NCBI GenBank assembly: GCA_036511675.1
Contig: DATCBU010000062.1
Location: forward strand, 1-57,437
Reading direction: 5' to 3'
Source: Chersky-840 sp036511675
Lineage (GTDB): Bacteria; Actinomycetota; Acidimicrobiia; Acidimicrobiales; UBA8190
Length of the DNA stretch: 57,437 nt
Both the position numbers and the translations under genes were made by a program. The notes beneath the pieces were generated by a model. It was not told the origin of the DNA. It made no database searches and saw only the letters and a list, made by a program, of their open reading frames with translations. Below are positions 50,176 to 57,437 of this stretch, one piece after another. The number at the start of each line of letters is the position of its first letter. Within the stretch, counting starts at the first letter, position 1.

Positions 50176-50847
50176 TCAGGCGATGGGGAGATCCCACATC
50201 GGGAACCACCGCGACAGGTCGGACTCGATGGGGAGGTCCTGGGCCAGCATGCCCTTGAGCCGGAGCTCGAGCTCGTTGTCTCGTTGTTCGGGCCCGGTGG
50301 GGGCGAAGGGGTAGAACGTCCCCTGCTTGGCCAGGTACACGAGATACAACGGCCGCGTGATGGTCTCGGCGGTCGAACCGCTGGCGTCGGGGGCACCGGT
50401 CTCGGTCGCCGATCCGGACACTGGCGCGGTGCCGGGGGCGAAGCCGAAGACCGAGCACAACAGCTGCGTGCTCCATCCCGCGTCCTGGAGCGAGGAATGG
50501 ACCATGTGCACGCGCGTGACGAGGTCGTCGACCGCACCGGCCTCGACCACGATCCACCGGTAGCCGAACTTGTCACCGACGTGGCGCACCGTGGGCTTGG
50601 CCGGTGTCCCCGCCGAGCCCGCGCCGGGACCGGGATCGTCCGGAGTGGCCAGGAGCTGTTCGAGCTCGGCCTGCATCTCGGCAAAGGGTTGCCCGGCGGG
50701 CGCCTTGAAGCACACCCCGGCGCGTCCGGTGGGGACGAGGCCGGCGCTCACCTGCAAGGTGATCGCCGCGTTGGGCAGGTTGAACAACGCGTCCAGGTTG
50801 GCCCGGACGGGCTTGGTCCGACCCAGCAGCGTGTCGAACAACCCCAT
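50176..50847 (-). CDS. PspA-associated protein PspAB-like
   Basis: A 223-residue soluble protein starting MGLFDTLLGRTKPVRANLDA; this opening and the PTGRAGVCFKAPAGQPFAEM region match the PspAB family often encoded with PspA and HtpX. A central glycine/proline linker separates two alpha/beta parts; the second has HVGDKFGYRWIVVEAGAVDD. It probably takes part in membrane-stress response with the upstream genes. It starts with ATG 50847, 43 bases after htpX, in the same operon. Confidence 0.78.
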   Translation of the reverse strand: MGLFDTLLGRTKPVRANLDALFNLPNAAITLQVSAGLVPTGRAGVCFKAPAGQPFAEMQAELEQLLATPDDPGPGAGSAGTPAKPTVRHVGDKFGYRWIVVEAGAVDDLVTRVHMVHSSLQDAGWSTQLLCSVFGFAPGTAPVSGSATETGAPDASGSTAETITRPLYLVYLAKQGTFYPFAPTGPEQRDNELELRLKGMLAQDLPIESDLSRWFPMWDLPIA

Positions 50848-50890
50848 CAGTGCGCCTTCGACGTCGCGTGCCGGAGGCGGAGTGTGGGCG

Positions 50891-51820
50891 TCATCCGGGT
50901 TGGTTCATCTCCGCCTCGAGCTTGGCCAGCTGGTCGAGGCGCTTCTGGAGCGGCGGGTGGGTGGAGAACAACGAGGACAGGCTGGTTCCCTTGGCCAGCG
51001 CGGGGGTGAAGAAGAAGGCGTTGAAGTGCTCGGCCGAGCGCAGGTCGCGTGTGGGGATGCGCGACATCTCGCCGGTCACCTTCACCAAGGCCGAGGCGAG
51101 GAGCGAGGGGCGGCCGATCAGGATGGCCCCCGAGCGGTCGGCGGCCAGCTCGCGATAGCGCGACAGCGCCATGGTGAGCAGGAAGCTGATGGCGTAGATG
51201 AGGGCCGAGACGACGATGACGGCCAGCTCGATCATGGCCGCCTGCCCGGCCCCGCCGCGGTCGTTGTTCCCACCCCCGAAGCCGCCGAAGAGCCCGGCGT
51301 AGATGGTGAAGCGGGTGATGAGCCCGGCCACCATCCCGAGGAAGCTGGCGATGGTCATGATGGCCACGTCCCGGTGGGCCACATGCGACAGCTCGTGGGC
51401 CAGGACGGCCTCGAGCTCGGGCTCGTCGAGCCGGCGCATGATGCCCCGGGTGGCGCACACCACGGCGTTGGACGGGTTGCGCCCCGTGGCGAAGGCGTTG
51501 GGCATGTCGACATCGGCGATCGCCACCCTGGGCTTCTTCATGTCGGCCAGGGCGCACAGCCGGTCGATGATGCCGTGGAGCTCGGGCTCCTGCTCGGGGG
51601 TCACGATGCGCCCGTGCATGCCGAAGAGGGCGATCTTGTCCGAGAACCAGTACTGGCAGAACAAGAACACCGCGGCGAAGACGAGGATCACGCTCAGGCT
51701 GAGGCCGACGGCGAAGAGGATGCCGATGACCAGGGCATAGAGAAGGACCATCAGCAGTCCGGTGATGAAGATCCGGACCGTGAGGCCGTGGTCGGCGGGG
51801 ATGCGGCGGTTGATCGCCAT
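50891..51820 (-). CDS. htpX: Membrane zinc metalloprotease HtpX
   Basis: Degrades misfolded membrane proteins. The 309-residue protein has N-terminal helices (IFITGLLMVLLYALVIGILF and a second), the zinc site AHELSHVAHRD and the third ligand in SRYRELAADRSGA, followed by the C-terminal substrate-side FFTPALAKG and STHPPLQKRL. ATG 51820 overlaps the pspA stop by one base (TGATG), so the two are co-translated. Confidence 0.96.
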   Translation of the reverse strand: MAINRRIPADHGLTVRIFITGLLMVLLYALVIGILFAVGLSLSVILVFAAVFLFCQYWFSDKIALFGMHGRIVTPEQEPELHGIIDRLCALADMKKPRVAIADVDMPNAFATGRNPSNAVVCATRGIMRRLDEPELEAVLAHELSHVAHRDVAIMTIASFLGMVAGLITRFTIYAGLFGGFGGGNNDRGGAGQAAMIELAVIVVSALIYAISFLLTMALSRYRELAADRSGAILIGRPSLLASALVKVTGEMSRIPTRDLRSAEHFNAFFFTPALAKGTSLSSLFSTHPPLQKRLDQLAKLEAEMNQPG

Positions 51821-52644
51821 CAGGAATTCACCTCGGGTTGTGCTTCGGGATGGGCGGTGGGGGACGGAGCCGGCTGTCCCGGCGCGGCGGGGAGGGCGCC
51901 GGCCTCTGGCGCGTCGGCCGGGGGCAGGACGGCGGCGGGGGCGGCGGGGGCGGCCAACTCGGCCTTGAGCGCGGCGAGCTCACGGTCGACCTGCGACGTG
52001 GCGCTCACCTTGTTGAGCTTGGCCTGGATGTCGTCGGTGCTCGAGCTCAGATCCGTCAGCGCCCCCGACTCGAGCAGCTCGTCGATGGCGCCGGCACGGG
52101 CCTGCATCTGGGAGATCTTCTCCTCGGCCCGCTGCATGGTCTGGCCGGCGTCGCTCATCGACCCCGAGATGCCGGCCACGGCCTCGCCGATCCGGGTCTG
52201 GGCCTGAGCCGCGGTGTAGGTCGCCTTCAAGGTCTCCTTGCGGGTCCGGAACGCGGCGACCTGGGCCTGGAGACGCTCGGAGGTCTCGACCAGCTTGTCC
52301 TGCTGAGCCGCGATCTGGTCATGCTGGGTCTCGAGCTCGGTCAGCTCGGCGGCGATGGTGGCCCGGCGGCTGAGTGCCTCACGGGCGAGATCCTCTCGGT
52401 TCTGGCCCAGCGCCAGGCGAGCCTGCTCTTGGAGCTTGGACGCCTGCTGCTGGAGCTGGCTGGCCTGGATCTCGACCCGCTTCTTGGCGGTGGCCACCTC
52501 GGCGATGCTGCGGCGCATCTTCTGGATGTTCTCGAGCTGCTTCTCGTAGGACAGGTCAAGGGTGTCGCGGGGGTCCTCGACCTTGTCGAGCAGCTTGTTG
52601 GTCTTGGCCCGGAAGATGTTCAGAAACCGCTGGAAGACACCCAT
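51820..52644 (-). CDS. pspA: Phage shock protein A (PspA/VIPP1 family)
   Basis: Membrane-binding, ESCRT-III-like coiled-coil protein protecting membrane integrity. The 274 residues start MGVFQRFLNIFRAKTNKLLD (amphipathic helix) and contain the long coiled coil (YEKQLENIQKMRRSIAEVAT, ISGSMSDAGQTMQRAEEKIS). A proline/alanine-rich tail of about 45 residues follows. ATG 52644 is the family start; an ATG five codons earlier exists. It leads the pspA-htpX-pspAB unit. Confidence 0.95.
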   Translation of the reverse strand: MGVFQRFLNIFRAKTNKLLDKVEDPRDTLDLSYEKQLENIQKMRRSIAEVATAKKRVEIQASQLQQQASKLQEQARLALGQNREDLAREALSRRATIAAELTELETQHDQIAAQQDKLVETSERLQAQVAAFRTRKETLKATYTAAQAQTRIGEAVAGISGSMSDAGQTMQRAEEKISQMQARAGAIDELLESGALTDLSSSTDDIQAKLNKVSATSQVDRELAALKAELAAPAAPAAVLPPADAPEAGALPAAPGQPAPSPTAHPEAQPEVNS

Positions 52645-52868
52645 CGCACCCCAGAGCATAGGGGAGGGTCATCGTCCCGTAGCCGCGCCGAGCGGCTGTC
52701 GAGACCGCGGCGCGCACCGTGTCGGAGGGCCCCCCGCACGGGCCGGGTGGTCCCGGACCGGGCCCGGATTCCGAGGCCGACCCGTGGCCGGGCTCCACGC
52801 CGGGAACGGCAGAGTCCCGGGTCGGGGCACGGTTCCGACGGCCGCAGCCGCCGGGTACCGTGAATGAA

Positions 52869-53750
52869 ATGAGCACGCGTCTGTGTCTGCTGACCGTCCA
52901 CGCCCATCCCGACGACGAAGCGTCGAAGGGGCCGGCGACCGTGGCCCGCTACCACGCCGAGGGCATCCACACCGTGCTCGTGTGCTGTACCGGGGGGGAG
53001 GAGGGGGACATCCTCAACCCCGCCATGGACACGCCCGAGGTCCGCGCCGACATCGGGGGTGTCCGCCAGCGCGAGCTCGAGGCCTCGGCCGCGCTCATCG
53101 GCTACGACGAGCTCGTCATGCTCGGCTACCGCGACTCGGGCATGAAGGACTCGGCCGCCAACGCCCGCCCCGACTGCTTCGCCCAGGCACCACTGGAGGA
53201 GGCCGTGGGCCGGCTCGTGACCGTGATCCGCCGCCAACGCCCCCAGGTGATCGTCACCTACGAGGACGACCAGCAGGGGTACCCCCATCCCGACCATCTC
53301 CGCGACCACGAGATCTCCCTGGCCGCGTTCGACGCCGCCGGCGACCCCTCCGCCTTCCCCGAGGCCGGTGAGGCCTTCGCGCCCCTGAAGCTGTACTACG
53401 TGGGATGGTCCGCAGCCCGGGTGATGGCGATGCACGAGAAGTTCGTCGAGCTGGGGCTGGAGTCTCCCTTCGACGAGGCCTGGCGTGAGCGGGCCAGCAA
53501 GATGACCCGCACCTACACCACGGCCATAGACATCTCGGAGTACGCCGATGTCCGTCGCCAGGCGTTGCTGGCCCATGCCACCCAGGTCGACCCGACGTCC
53601 CCGTTCTGGTTCGGGCTGCCCCCCGAGGTGGCCCGGACCATCCACCCGGTGGACGAATACATCCTGGCTCGCAGCCTGGTGGGCCCCGCCGGGGAGGGCG
53701 TGGTGGAGGACGACCTCTTCGCCGGTGTGCGGGACCTCGCCGCTCGGTAA
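52869..53750 (+). CDS. mca: Mycothiol conjugate amidase Mca
   Basis: Zinc deacetylase-type enzyme of the PIG-L family that cleaves mycothiol S-conjugates during detoxification. The zinc motif AHPDDEASKGPATVARY is at residues 11-27, CTGGEEGDILNPAMD is characteristic for Mca rather than MshB, YPHPDHLRDHEISLAAFDAA supplies the third ligand, and LLAHATQVDP lies near the end. It is 293 residues from ATG 52869. It shows that the organism makes mycothiol, a marker of actinobacteria. Confidence 0.93.
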   Translation: MSTRLCLLTVHAHPDDEASKGPATVARYHAEGIHTVLVCCTGGEEGDILNPAMDTPEVRADIGGVRQRELEASAALIGYDELVMLGYRDSGMKDSAANARPDCFAQAPLEEAVGRLVTVIRRQRPQVIVTYEDDQQGYPHPDHLRDHEISLAAFDAAGDPSAFPEAGEAFAPLKLYYVGWSAARVMAMHEKFVELGLESPFDEAWRERASKMTRTYTTAIDISEYADVRRQALLAHATQVDPTSPFWFGLPPEVARTIHPVDEYILARSLVGPAGEGVVEDDLFAGVRDLAAR

Positions 53751-53827
53751 CATGCCCGACGATGCGGCGTACCCGGCTCCTCGGCAGCCAGCCCCGTATC
53801 TGACGCCGACGACCCAGGGAGGACGAC

Positions 53828-54214
53828 ATGTCGAAGTGGCTCAGCCAGGAGTGGCTCGACGAGACGAGGAAGATGGCCGAGGGCCAGCCTGAGCGGGCCG
53901 GTGCGTCGGCCCGCATGCAGTACGTAGTGACCGGCGCCCCCGACGGGGACATCGACTACTACTGGGTCCTCGAGAACGGCAAGATCAGCGAGAGCCAGCT
54001 CGGCCGTCTCGATGACGCCGAGGTGACGCTCACCACCGGCTACGCCGATGCCCTCAAGATCCAGAAGGGTGAGCTCGACGCCAACGCCGCCTTCATGCAG
54101 GGGAAGGTGAAGGTGACCGGGAACATGGCCAAGGTCATGTCGCTGCTGCCCATCACCAACTCACCGGAGTACAAGCAGCTCCAGACCGAGATCGCCGCCA
54201 TCACCGAGTTCTGA
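53828..54214 (+). CDS. SCP2 sterol-binding domain protein
   Basis: A 128-residue single-domain SCP2-like lipid-binding protein: VVTGAPDGDIDYYWVLENGK, AEVTLTTGYADALKIQKGEL, and AAFMQGKVKVTGNMAKVMSL, the typical ending of the hydrophobic tunnel fold. It probably carries a lipid or acyl-CoA in the cytosol. It starts with ATG 53828 after GGGAGGA. It is convergent with the YdjC-like gene. Confidence 0.9.
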   Translation: MSKWLSQEWLDETRKMAEGQPERAGASARMQYVVTGAPDGDIDYYWVLENGKISESQLGRLDDAEVTLTTGYADALKIQKGELDANAAFMQGKVKVTGNMAKVMSLLPITNSPEYKQLQTEIAAITEF

Positions 54215-54253
54215 TCCCGGGGCGCGTGCGTTCGGGCCCTCGATCTCGATCCC

Positions 54254-55090
54254 TCAGGATGCGGACCGCATGAGGTCGCGTAGCGGTCGGTAGCCGATCA
54301 CGGTGATCCCCGCCTCTTCCAGCGCGACGCGCAGGTCGCGGTCGTGCACGAGGAGACGGTGATCGTCGACCCGGGCCCCCCAGTCCGTCGCCATGGCCTC
54401 GAGCTCGGGACTGTCGACCGCCGGGTGCAGGTAGGCCTCGGTCACGCCCGGCTTCAGCCCGGCGATGGCGTCGAGGAGGATCTGGCGGCTGCCCACTCCG
54501 GGCACGTAGACGAACTCGTCGGGGAAGACCACCCCCTCGTCGGCGGCCAGGGACCGAAACGGGAACCCGATCAGCCCTTCGGTGTCCGCGCCCGAGAGCC
54601 GCAAGGGCAGCTTGAACTCCACCGCCAGGTCGAGGTACACGTCGAAGAACTCCGACTTGATCTGCATGGTGCCCATGTGGGCATCGAGATGGCTCACGTC
54701 GAAGCCCCACAAGATGGCGCGTTCGATCTGGGCCCGGCACTCCCGGCGCACCTCGTCGAGATCGGCGTGGTCCCAGACATCCTCGACGGTACGGGGGAAC
54801 CCTCCGTCGCCATCGAGCAGTGACGGCGCGTGGGTGATGGGACCCCACCGGTACAGATCGAATTCGGCGTTCACGGTGAGGTGCACGCCCACGTCGTCCC
54901 CCCGGTATCCCGCCGCCGCCCCCCGTGCCCAGGGGCAGGGCACCATCAGACTGGCGCTCGAGGCCAGCCCCTCCCGCAGCGCCTGGTAGACGCCGACGTT
55001 GGCGGCGTGGCAGAAACCGAGGTCGTCACAGTTGAGGATGAGAAGCTTGGCGTCCTCGGCGTAGCCGAGTCGTTGCGCGAGGGATGGCAC
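54254..55090 (-). CDS. YdjC/ChbG-family carbohydrate deacetylase
   Basis: A 278-residue metal-dependent deacetylase. Motifs are LLILNCDDLGFCHAANVGVY (Asp-Asp metal motif), DDVGVHLTVNAEF (His), and SHLDAHMGTMQ with the second metal histidine, then TEAYLHPAVDSPE. Relatives deacetylate diacetylchitobiose. I start at GTG 55090, where similarity begins; no strong ribosome site is visible. An ORF extending to 55342 has a non-family leader. Confidence 0.9.
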   Translation of the reverse strand: MPSLAQRLGYAEDAKLLILNCDDLGFCHAANVGVYQALREGLASSASLMVPCPWARGAAAGYRGDDVGVHLTVNAEFDLYRWGPITHAPSLLDGDGGFPRTVEDVWDHADLDEVRRECRAQIERAILWGFDVSHLDAHMGTMQIKSEFFDVYLDLAVEFKLPLRLSGADTEGLIGFPFRSLAADEGVVFPDEFVYVPGVGSRQILLDAIAGLKPGVTEAYLHPAVDSPELEAMATDWGARVDDHRLLVHDRDLRVALEEAGITVIGYRPLRDLMRSAS

Positions 55091-55139
55091 GCACTCGACG
55101 GTAGCGCCCTGGCTACCCCCACCGGGCCGATTCCGCCCA

Positions 55140-55325
55140 TCAGGCGGCGTCGGCCCGGGCGTCGTCGAGTACCGAAGCTCGAGCCAGGGCGGCGCGGGCG
55201 TCGGCCAGGCCGCGGCGACCGACTCGGCGGGTCGGCTCGTCGATCCGCCAGTCGCTGTCACCCGCCGGACGCACCGGGCGGCCGGCCAGGTCGCCAACCA
55301 ATGGCAGCTGCAGTTGGTTCTCCAC
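55140..55325 (-). CDS. Possible small protein upstream of YdjC-like gene
   Basis: A 61-residue frame, MENQLQLPLVGDLAGRPVRP..., on the same strand and 49 bases ahead of the deacetylase gene. Composition (balanced L/A/R/D, few cysteines) looks protein-like. Preceding in-frame codons (LSHLGAILWLV) also look coding, but no ATG, GTG or TTG lies before GTG 55325; a CTG is possible. Family unknown; may be a fragment. Confidence 0.4.
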   Translation of the reverse strand: MENQLQLPLVGDLAGRPVRPAGDSDWRIDEPTRRVGRRGLADARAALARASVLDDARADAA

Positions 55326-55422
55326 GAGCCACAGGATGGCACCGAGGTGTGACAGTCGGCCGCGGTCAGGTCACATCCATCGAAGTTGCCCCCGGAACCC
55401 TGACCCGTGGGACCATTGAGCC

Positions 55423-55683
55423 ATGGAACGGCTCCGCCAACTCGGCCGAGGCGAGCGGATCGTGCTGGTGGTCGCCCTGGGGGTGGCCCTCGACGCCTTC
55501 TGCTCGTACTTCGTCCCCCTGGCCACGTTTCCCTTCGCCTCCACCGCCCAACTGTCGCTTCCTTCGTCTGGACCTCCGGGCTGGTTCAGGGTCGTCGTCT
55601 GGATTGTGCTGGCGGGCGTGTGGGCGTGGTGCTCATTCGTCATCCTCCGGGTGCCCCCCAGCGACCCGTCAGATTCGACCTGA
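55423..55683 (+). CDS. Small two-helix membrane protein
   Basis: An 86-residue protein MERLRQLGRGERIVLVVALG... with two membrane helices (VLVVALGVALDAFCSYFVPL and WFRVVVWIVLAGVWAWCSFV) and a short C-terminal tail. Similar small two-helix proteins are common in actinobacteria; function unknown. ATG 55423 follows a GGGACC stretch. It lies 64 bases before a lipoprotein gene on the same strand. Confidence 0.7.
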   Translation: MERLRQLGRGERIVLVVALGVALDAFCSYFVPLATFPFASTAQLSLPSSGPPGWFRVVVWIVLAGVWAWCSFVILRVPPSDPSDST

Positions 55684-55747
55684 CCCACGACCCGGGAACC
55701 GAACCGTCGCCTCGTCCGTCGAACACAGAAGGGAAGACGGAAGGCGG

Positions 55748-56341
55748 GTGATCGTGGGTCGGTCTCGGCGGTTGCGGTGTGGATCGGGCGTGGTGCTGGT
55801 GGCGCTCCTGGGCGCCGGATGCCAGTCCAGCTCGGACCCCCCGGCGCCCACGGCTCCGGTGACGACTGGAGCCGTGAAGGCTTCGGACACCGCACCCAAC
55901 CGAGCGTCATCCTCGCCGGAGTTGTGTGGCGCCCCCGGTTCGGTGACCGAGCTCTCGGTCACCAGGACCGACGAGTTCCCCCAGAACCAGATCTCGTTCG
56001 TCTTCCCCGACCATGTCACGTCCTCAGATGCCGCCGCCGTGGCAGACGTGGCCCGGGCCGCGTGCCAGCTGCCCGTCGAGCCGTCGGGGGAGTACTGCCC
56101 TGCCGACTTCGGCGTGAGCTACACGATCACCTTCATGGCGGGCACCGTCGAGATGGGGACCATCACGGCGGATCCGGCCGGTTGCCCGAGCGTCACCGGG
56201 CTGGGCCCGCCCCGGGCGGCGGGCCCGAGCTTCTGGGATCAGCTGGCCGTGGCCCTGGCGCTGCCCGCCCCCCGGGAGTACTGCGATCCGTTCCGGGGAC
56301 GCCTCCCCACCGCGCCGGACCAGTGCGGGCCGCCTTTGTGA
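55748..56341 (+). CDS. Putative lipoprotein, unknown function
   Basis: A 197-residue exported protein starting at GTG 55748: MIVGRSRRLRCGSGVVLVAL leads into lipobox LLGAGC. A serine/threonine/proline linker follows, then a compact domain with several cysteines (ELCGAPGSV, AACQLPV, YCPADFGV, AGCPSV, YCDPFRG, QCGPP), probably disulfide-linked on the cell surface. I do not recognise the domain. The ribosome site is AAGGCGG. Confidence 0.75.
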   Translation: MIVGRSRRLRCGSGVVLVALLGAGCQSSSDPPAPTAPVTTGAVKASDTAPNRASSSPELCGAPGSVTELSVTRTDEFPQNQISFVFPDHVTSSDAAAVADVARAACQLPVEPSGEYCPADFGVSYTITFMAGTVEMGTITADPAGCPSVTGLGPPRAAGPSFWDQLAVALALPAPREYCDPFRGRLPTAPDQCGPPL

Positions 56342-56430
56342 GCGCGCCTCGGCGTGGGGAGCCCGCGGCGCGGTGAGGCCATGGCGGCGCCGGCCCGCCA
56401 CCTCTGGTGCGGAACCTGTAACTTCGCCCC

Positions 56431-57387
56431 GTGGACCGATACGGCATCACCGTTCCCTTCGACGACGTCTCTCTGGCCGAGCACGGCGACTGGTACCGGC
56501 GGCTGGACGAGCTCGGGTACACCGACGTGTGGACCGGCGAGGCCAACAGTGCTGACGGGTTCACGCCGCTGGCCCTGGCGGCGCTGTCCAGTGCCCGGCT
56601 CCAGCTGGGGACGGCGGTGGTGCCGGTGTACACGCGTGGCCCCGGGTTGCTCGCCATGCAGGCCGCCACGATGGCCGAGCTCGCTCCCGGTCGGTTCGCC
56701 CTCGGGGTGGGCTCGTCGTCGGATGTCATCGTCGAGCGGTGGAACGCCACGCCGTTCGTCGAGCCTTACAAACGCGTGCGGGACACGGTGCGGTTCCTGC
56801 GGGCCGCGCTCACCGGGGAGAAGGTCGACGCCGAGTACGAGACCTTCACGGTGCGCGGGTTCCGCCTGGGAAGGCCCATCGAACAACCTCCGCCCATCTA
56901 TGTCGCCGCCCTTCGTCCCGGCATGCTGCGGTTGGCGGGACGCGAAGCCGACGGTGCCATCCTCAACTGGCTGTCGGCCTCAGACGTGTCGAAGGTCGTC
57001 CCCGAGGTCGGGGAGGGCAAGGCCATCGTGGCGCGCATTTTCGTGTGCCCCACCGATGACGCCGATCGGGCCCGGTACGTGGGCCGTATCGGCATCGCCG
57101 CCTACCTGAACGTGGCGGTGTACGCCGCCTTCCACGAGTGGCTGGGTCGGGGCCCCGTGCTGGAGGCGATGTGGTCGGCATGGCGTGGGGGGGATCGAAA
57201 GGCCGCCCTGGCCGCCATCCCCGACGAGGTGGTGGACGCCTTGGTGGTCCATGGGACGCCCGAGGAGTGCCGAGCCCACGTACAGCGCTACGTCGACAAC
57301 GGCGTCACCATCCCGGTCCTGGCCGTGCTCCCTGGAGGCGACGATCTCGCCACGGTGATCAAGAACCTCGCCCCCGCGGCGTCGTAG
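56431..57387 (+). CDS. LLM-class F420-dependent oxidoreductase
   Basis: A 318-residue luciferase-like fold enzyme: MDRYGITVPFDDVSLAEHGD, DVWTGEANSADGFTPLALAA, LQLGTAVVPVYTRGPGLLAM, GRFALGVGSSSDVIVERWN and PPPIYVAALRPGMLRLAG. The pattern matches mycobacterial-type F420-dependent oxidoreductases of the TIGR03559/03564 groups, as I recall them. The substrate is unknown. It starts with GTG. It ends 50 bases before the window edge; nothing further is seen there. Confidence 0.88.
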   Translation: MDRYGITVPFDDVSLAEHGDWYRRLDELGYTDVWTGEANSADGFTPLALAALSSARLQLGTAVVPVYTRGPGLLAMQAATMAELAPGRFALGVGSSSDVIVERWNATPFVEPYKRVRDTVRFLRAALTGEKVDAEYETFTVRGFRLGRPIEQPPPIYVAALRPGMLRLAGREADGAILNWLSASDVSKVVPEVGEGKAIVARIFVCPTDDADRARYVGRIGIAAYLNVAVYAAFHEWLGRGPVLEAMWSAWRGGDRKAALAAIPDEVVDALVVHGTPEECRAHVQRYVDNGVTIPVLAVLPGGDDLATVIKNLAPAAS

Positions 57388-57437
57388 GCGAGGCGCCGGC
57401 CCGACCGCACCTGGGGGGAGTTCGCTCTACACACCGG

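Overview
The window is about 57.4 kb of very GC-rich, densely coding chromosome. It looks like an actinobacterium, possibly of the Acidimicrobiia type (an inference, not proven). Supporting signs are a mycothiol conjugate amidase (mca), two luciferase-like (F420-type) oxidoreductases, a GTP-dependent PEP carboxykinase, a DosR-like response regulator, the actinobacterial order coaD - Rv2927c-like coiled-coil gene - DUF177 - rpmF - plsX - acpP - rnc - fpg - smc - ftsY - ffh, and a PspA/HtpX/PspAB operon. Starts are mostly GTG or ATG, and 1-8 base gene overlaps (GTGA, ATGA, TTGA) are very common.

Layout. 1-8 kb: end of an MFS transporter, pckG, thiL, an orphan response regulator, a two-helix membrane protein, a GNAT acetyltransferase, a three-gene translationally coupled cytochrome b6-like operon, and rpmB. 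8-17.6 kb: DAK2-domain (FakA-like) protein, recG, rsmD, coaD, cell-envelope and lipid genes, rnc (no canonical start codon) and fpg. 17.7-27.4 kb: smc, ftsY, ffh, rpsP, khpA (unusual acidic repeat extension), rimM, trmD, rplS, DUF2469, yraN. 27.5-29.7 kb: enoyl-CoA hydratase, a lipoprotein and a YihY-type membrane protein. 29.8-37.6 kb: comM (yifB) and dprA. 37.7-41.7 kb: a GGDEF/EAL protein, a NYN-domain protein and alanine dehydrogenase. 41.8-47 kb: a co-directional cluster of LLM oxidoreductase, two short-chain dehydrogenases, SGNH hydrolase and IclR regulator with a palindromic operator. 47-57.4 kb: fumC, a cyclic-nucleotide-binding protein, pterin dehydratase, the psp operon, mca, SCP2, YdjC-like deacetylase, small membrane and lipoprotein genes, and a second LLM oxidoreductase.

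The most striking feature is in comM. The gene is cut after codon 81 by 5,091 bp (30070-35160). Removing that segment restores an uninterrupted comM frame at a conserved motif (LDLPIAIGLL). The insertion is an array of three cassettes: 2,064 bp with patatin and TetR, 1,776 bp with a lipoprotein solute-binding protein, and 1,251 bp with a small membrane protein and a SnoaL-like protein. Each internal junction carries the same composite site: a palindrome-rich right end joined to a stem-loop left end around a TTCG-CCCTCC-CGAA core. The two outer junctions are exact half-site hybrids with comM. There are no terminal inverted repeats, no target duplication, no integron attC crossover and no recombinase in the array. 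It therefore looks like a site-specific, trans-mobilised cassette system that uses conserved comM coding sequence as its attachment site. The passengers run in both orientations and carry their own control signals, unlike classical promoterless integron cassettes.
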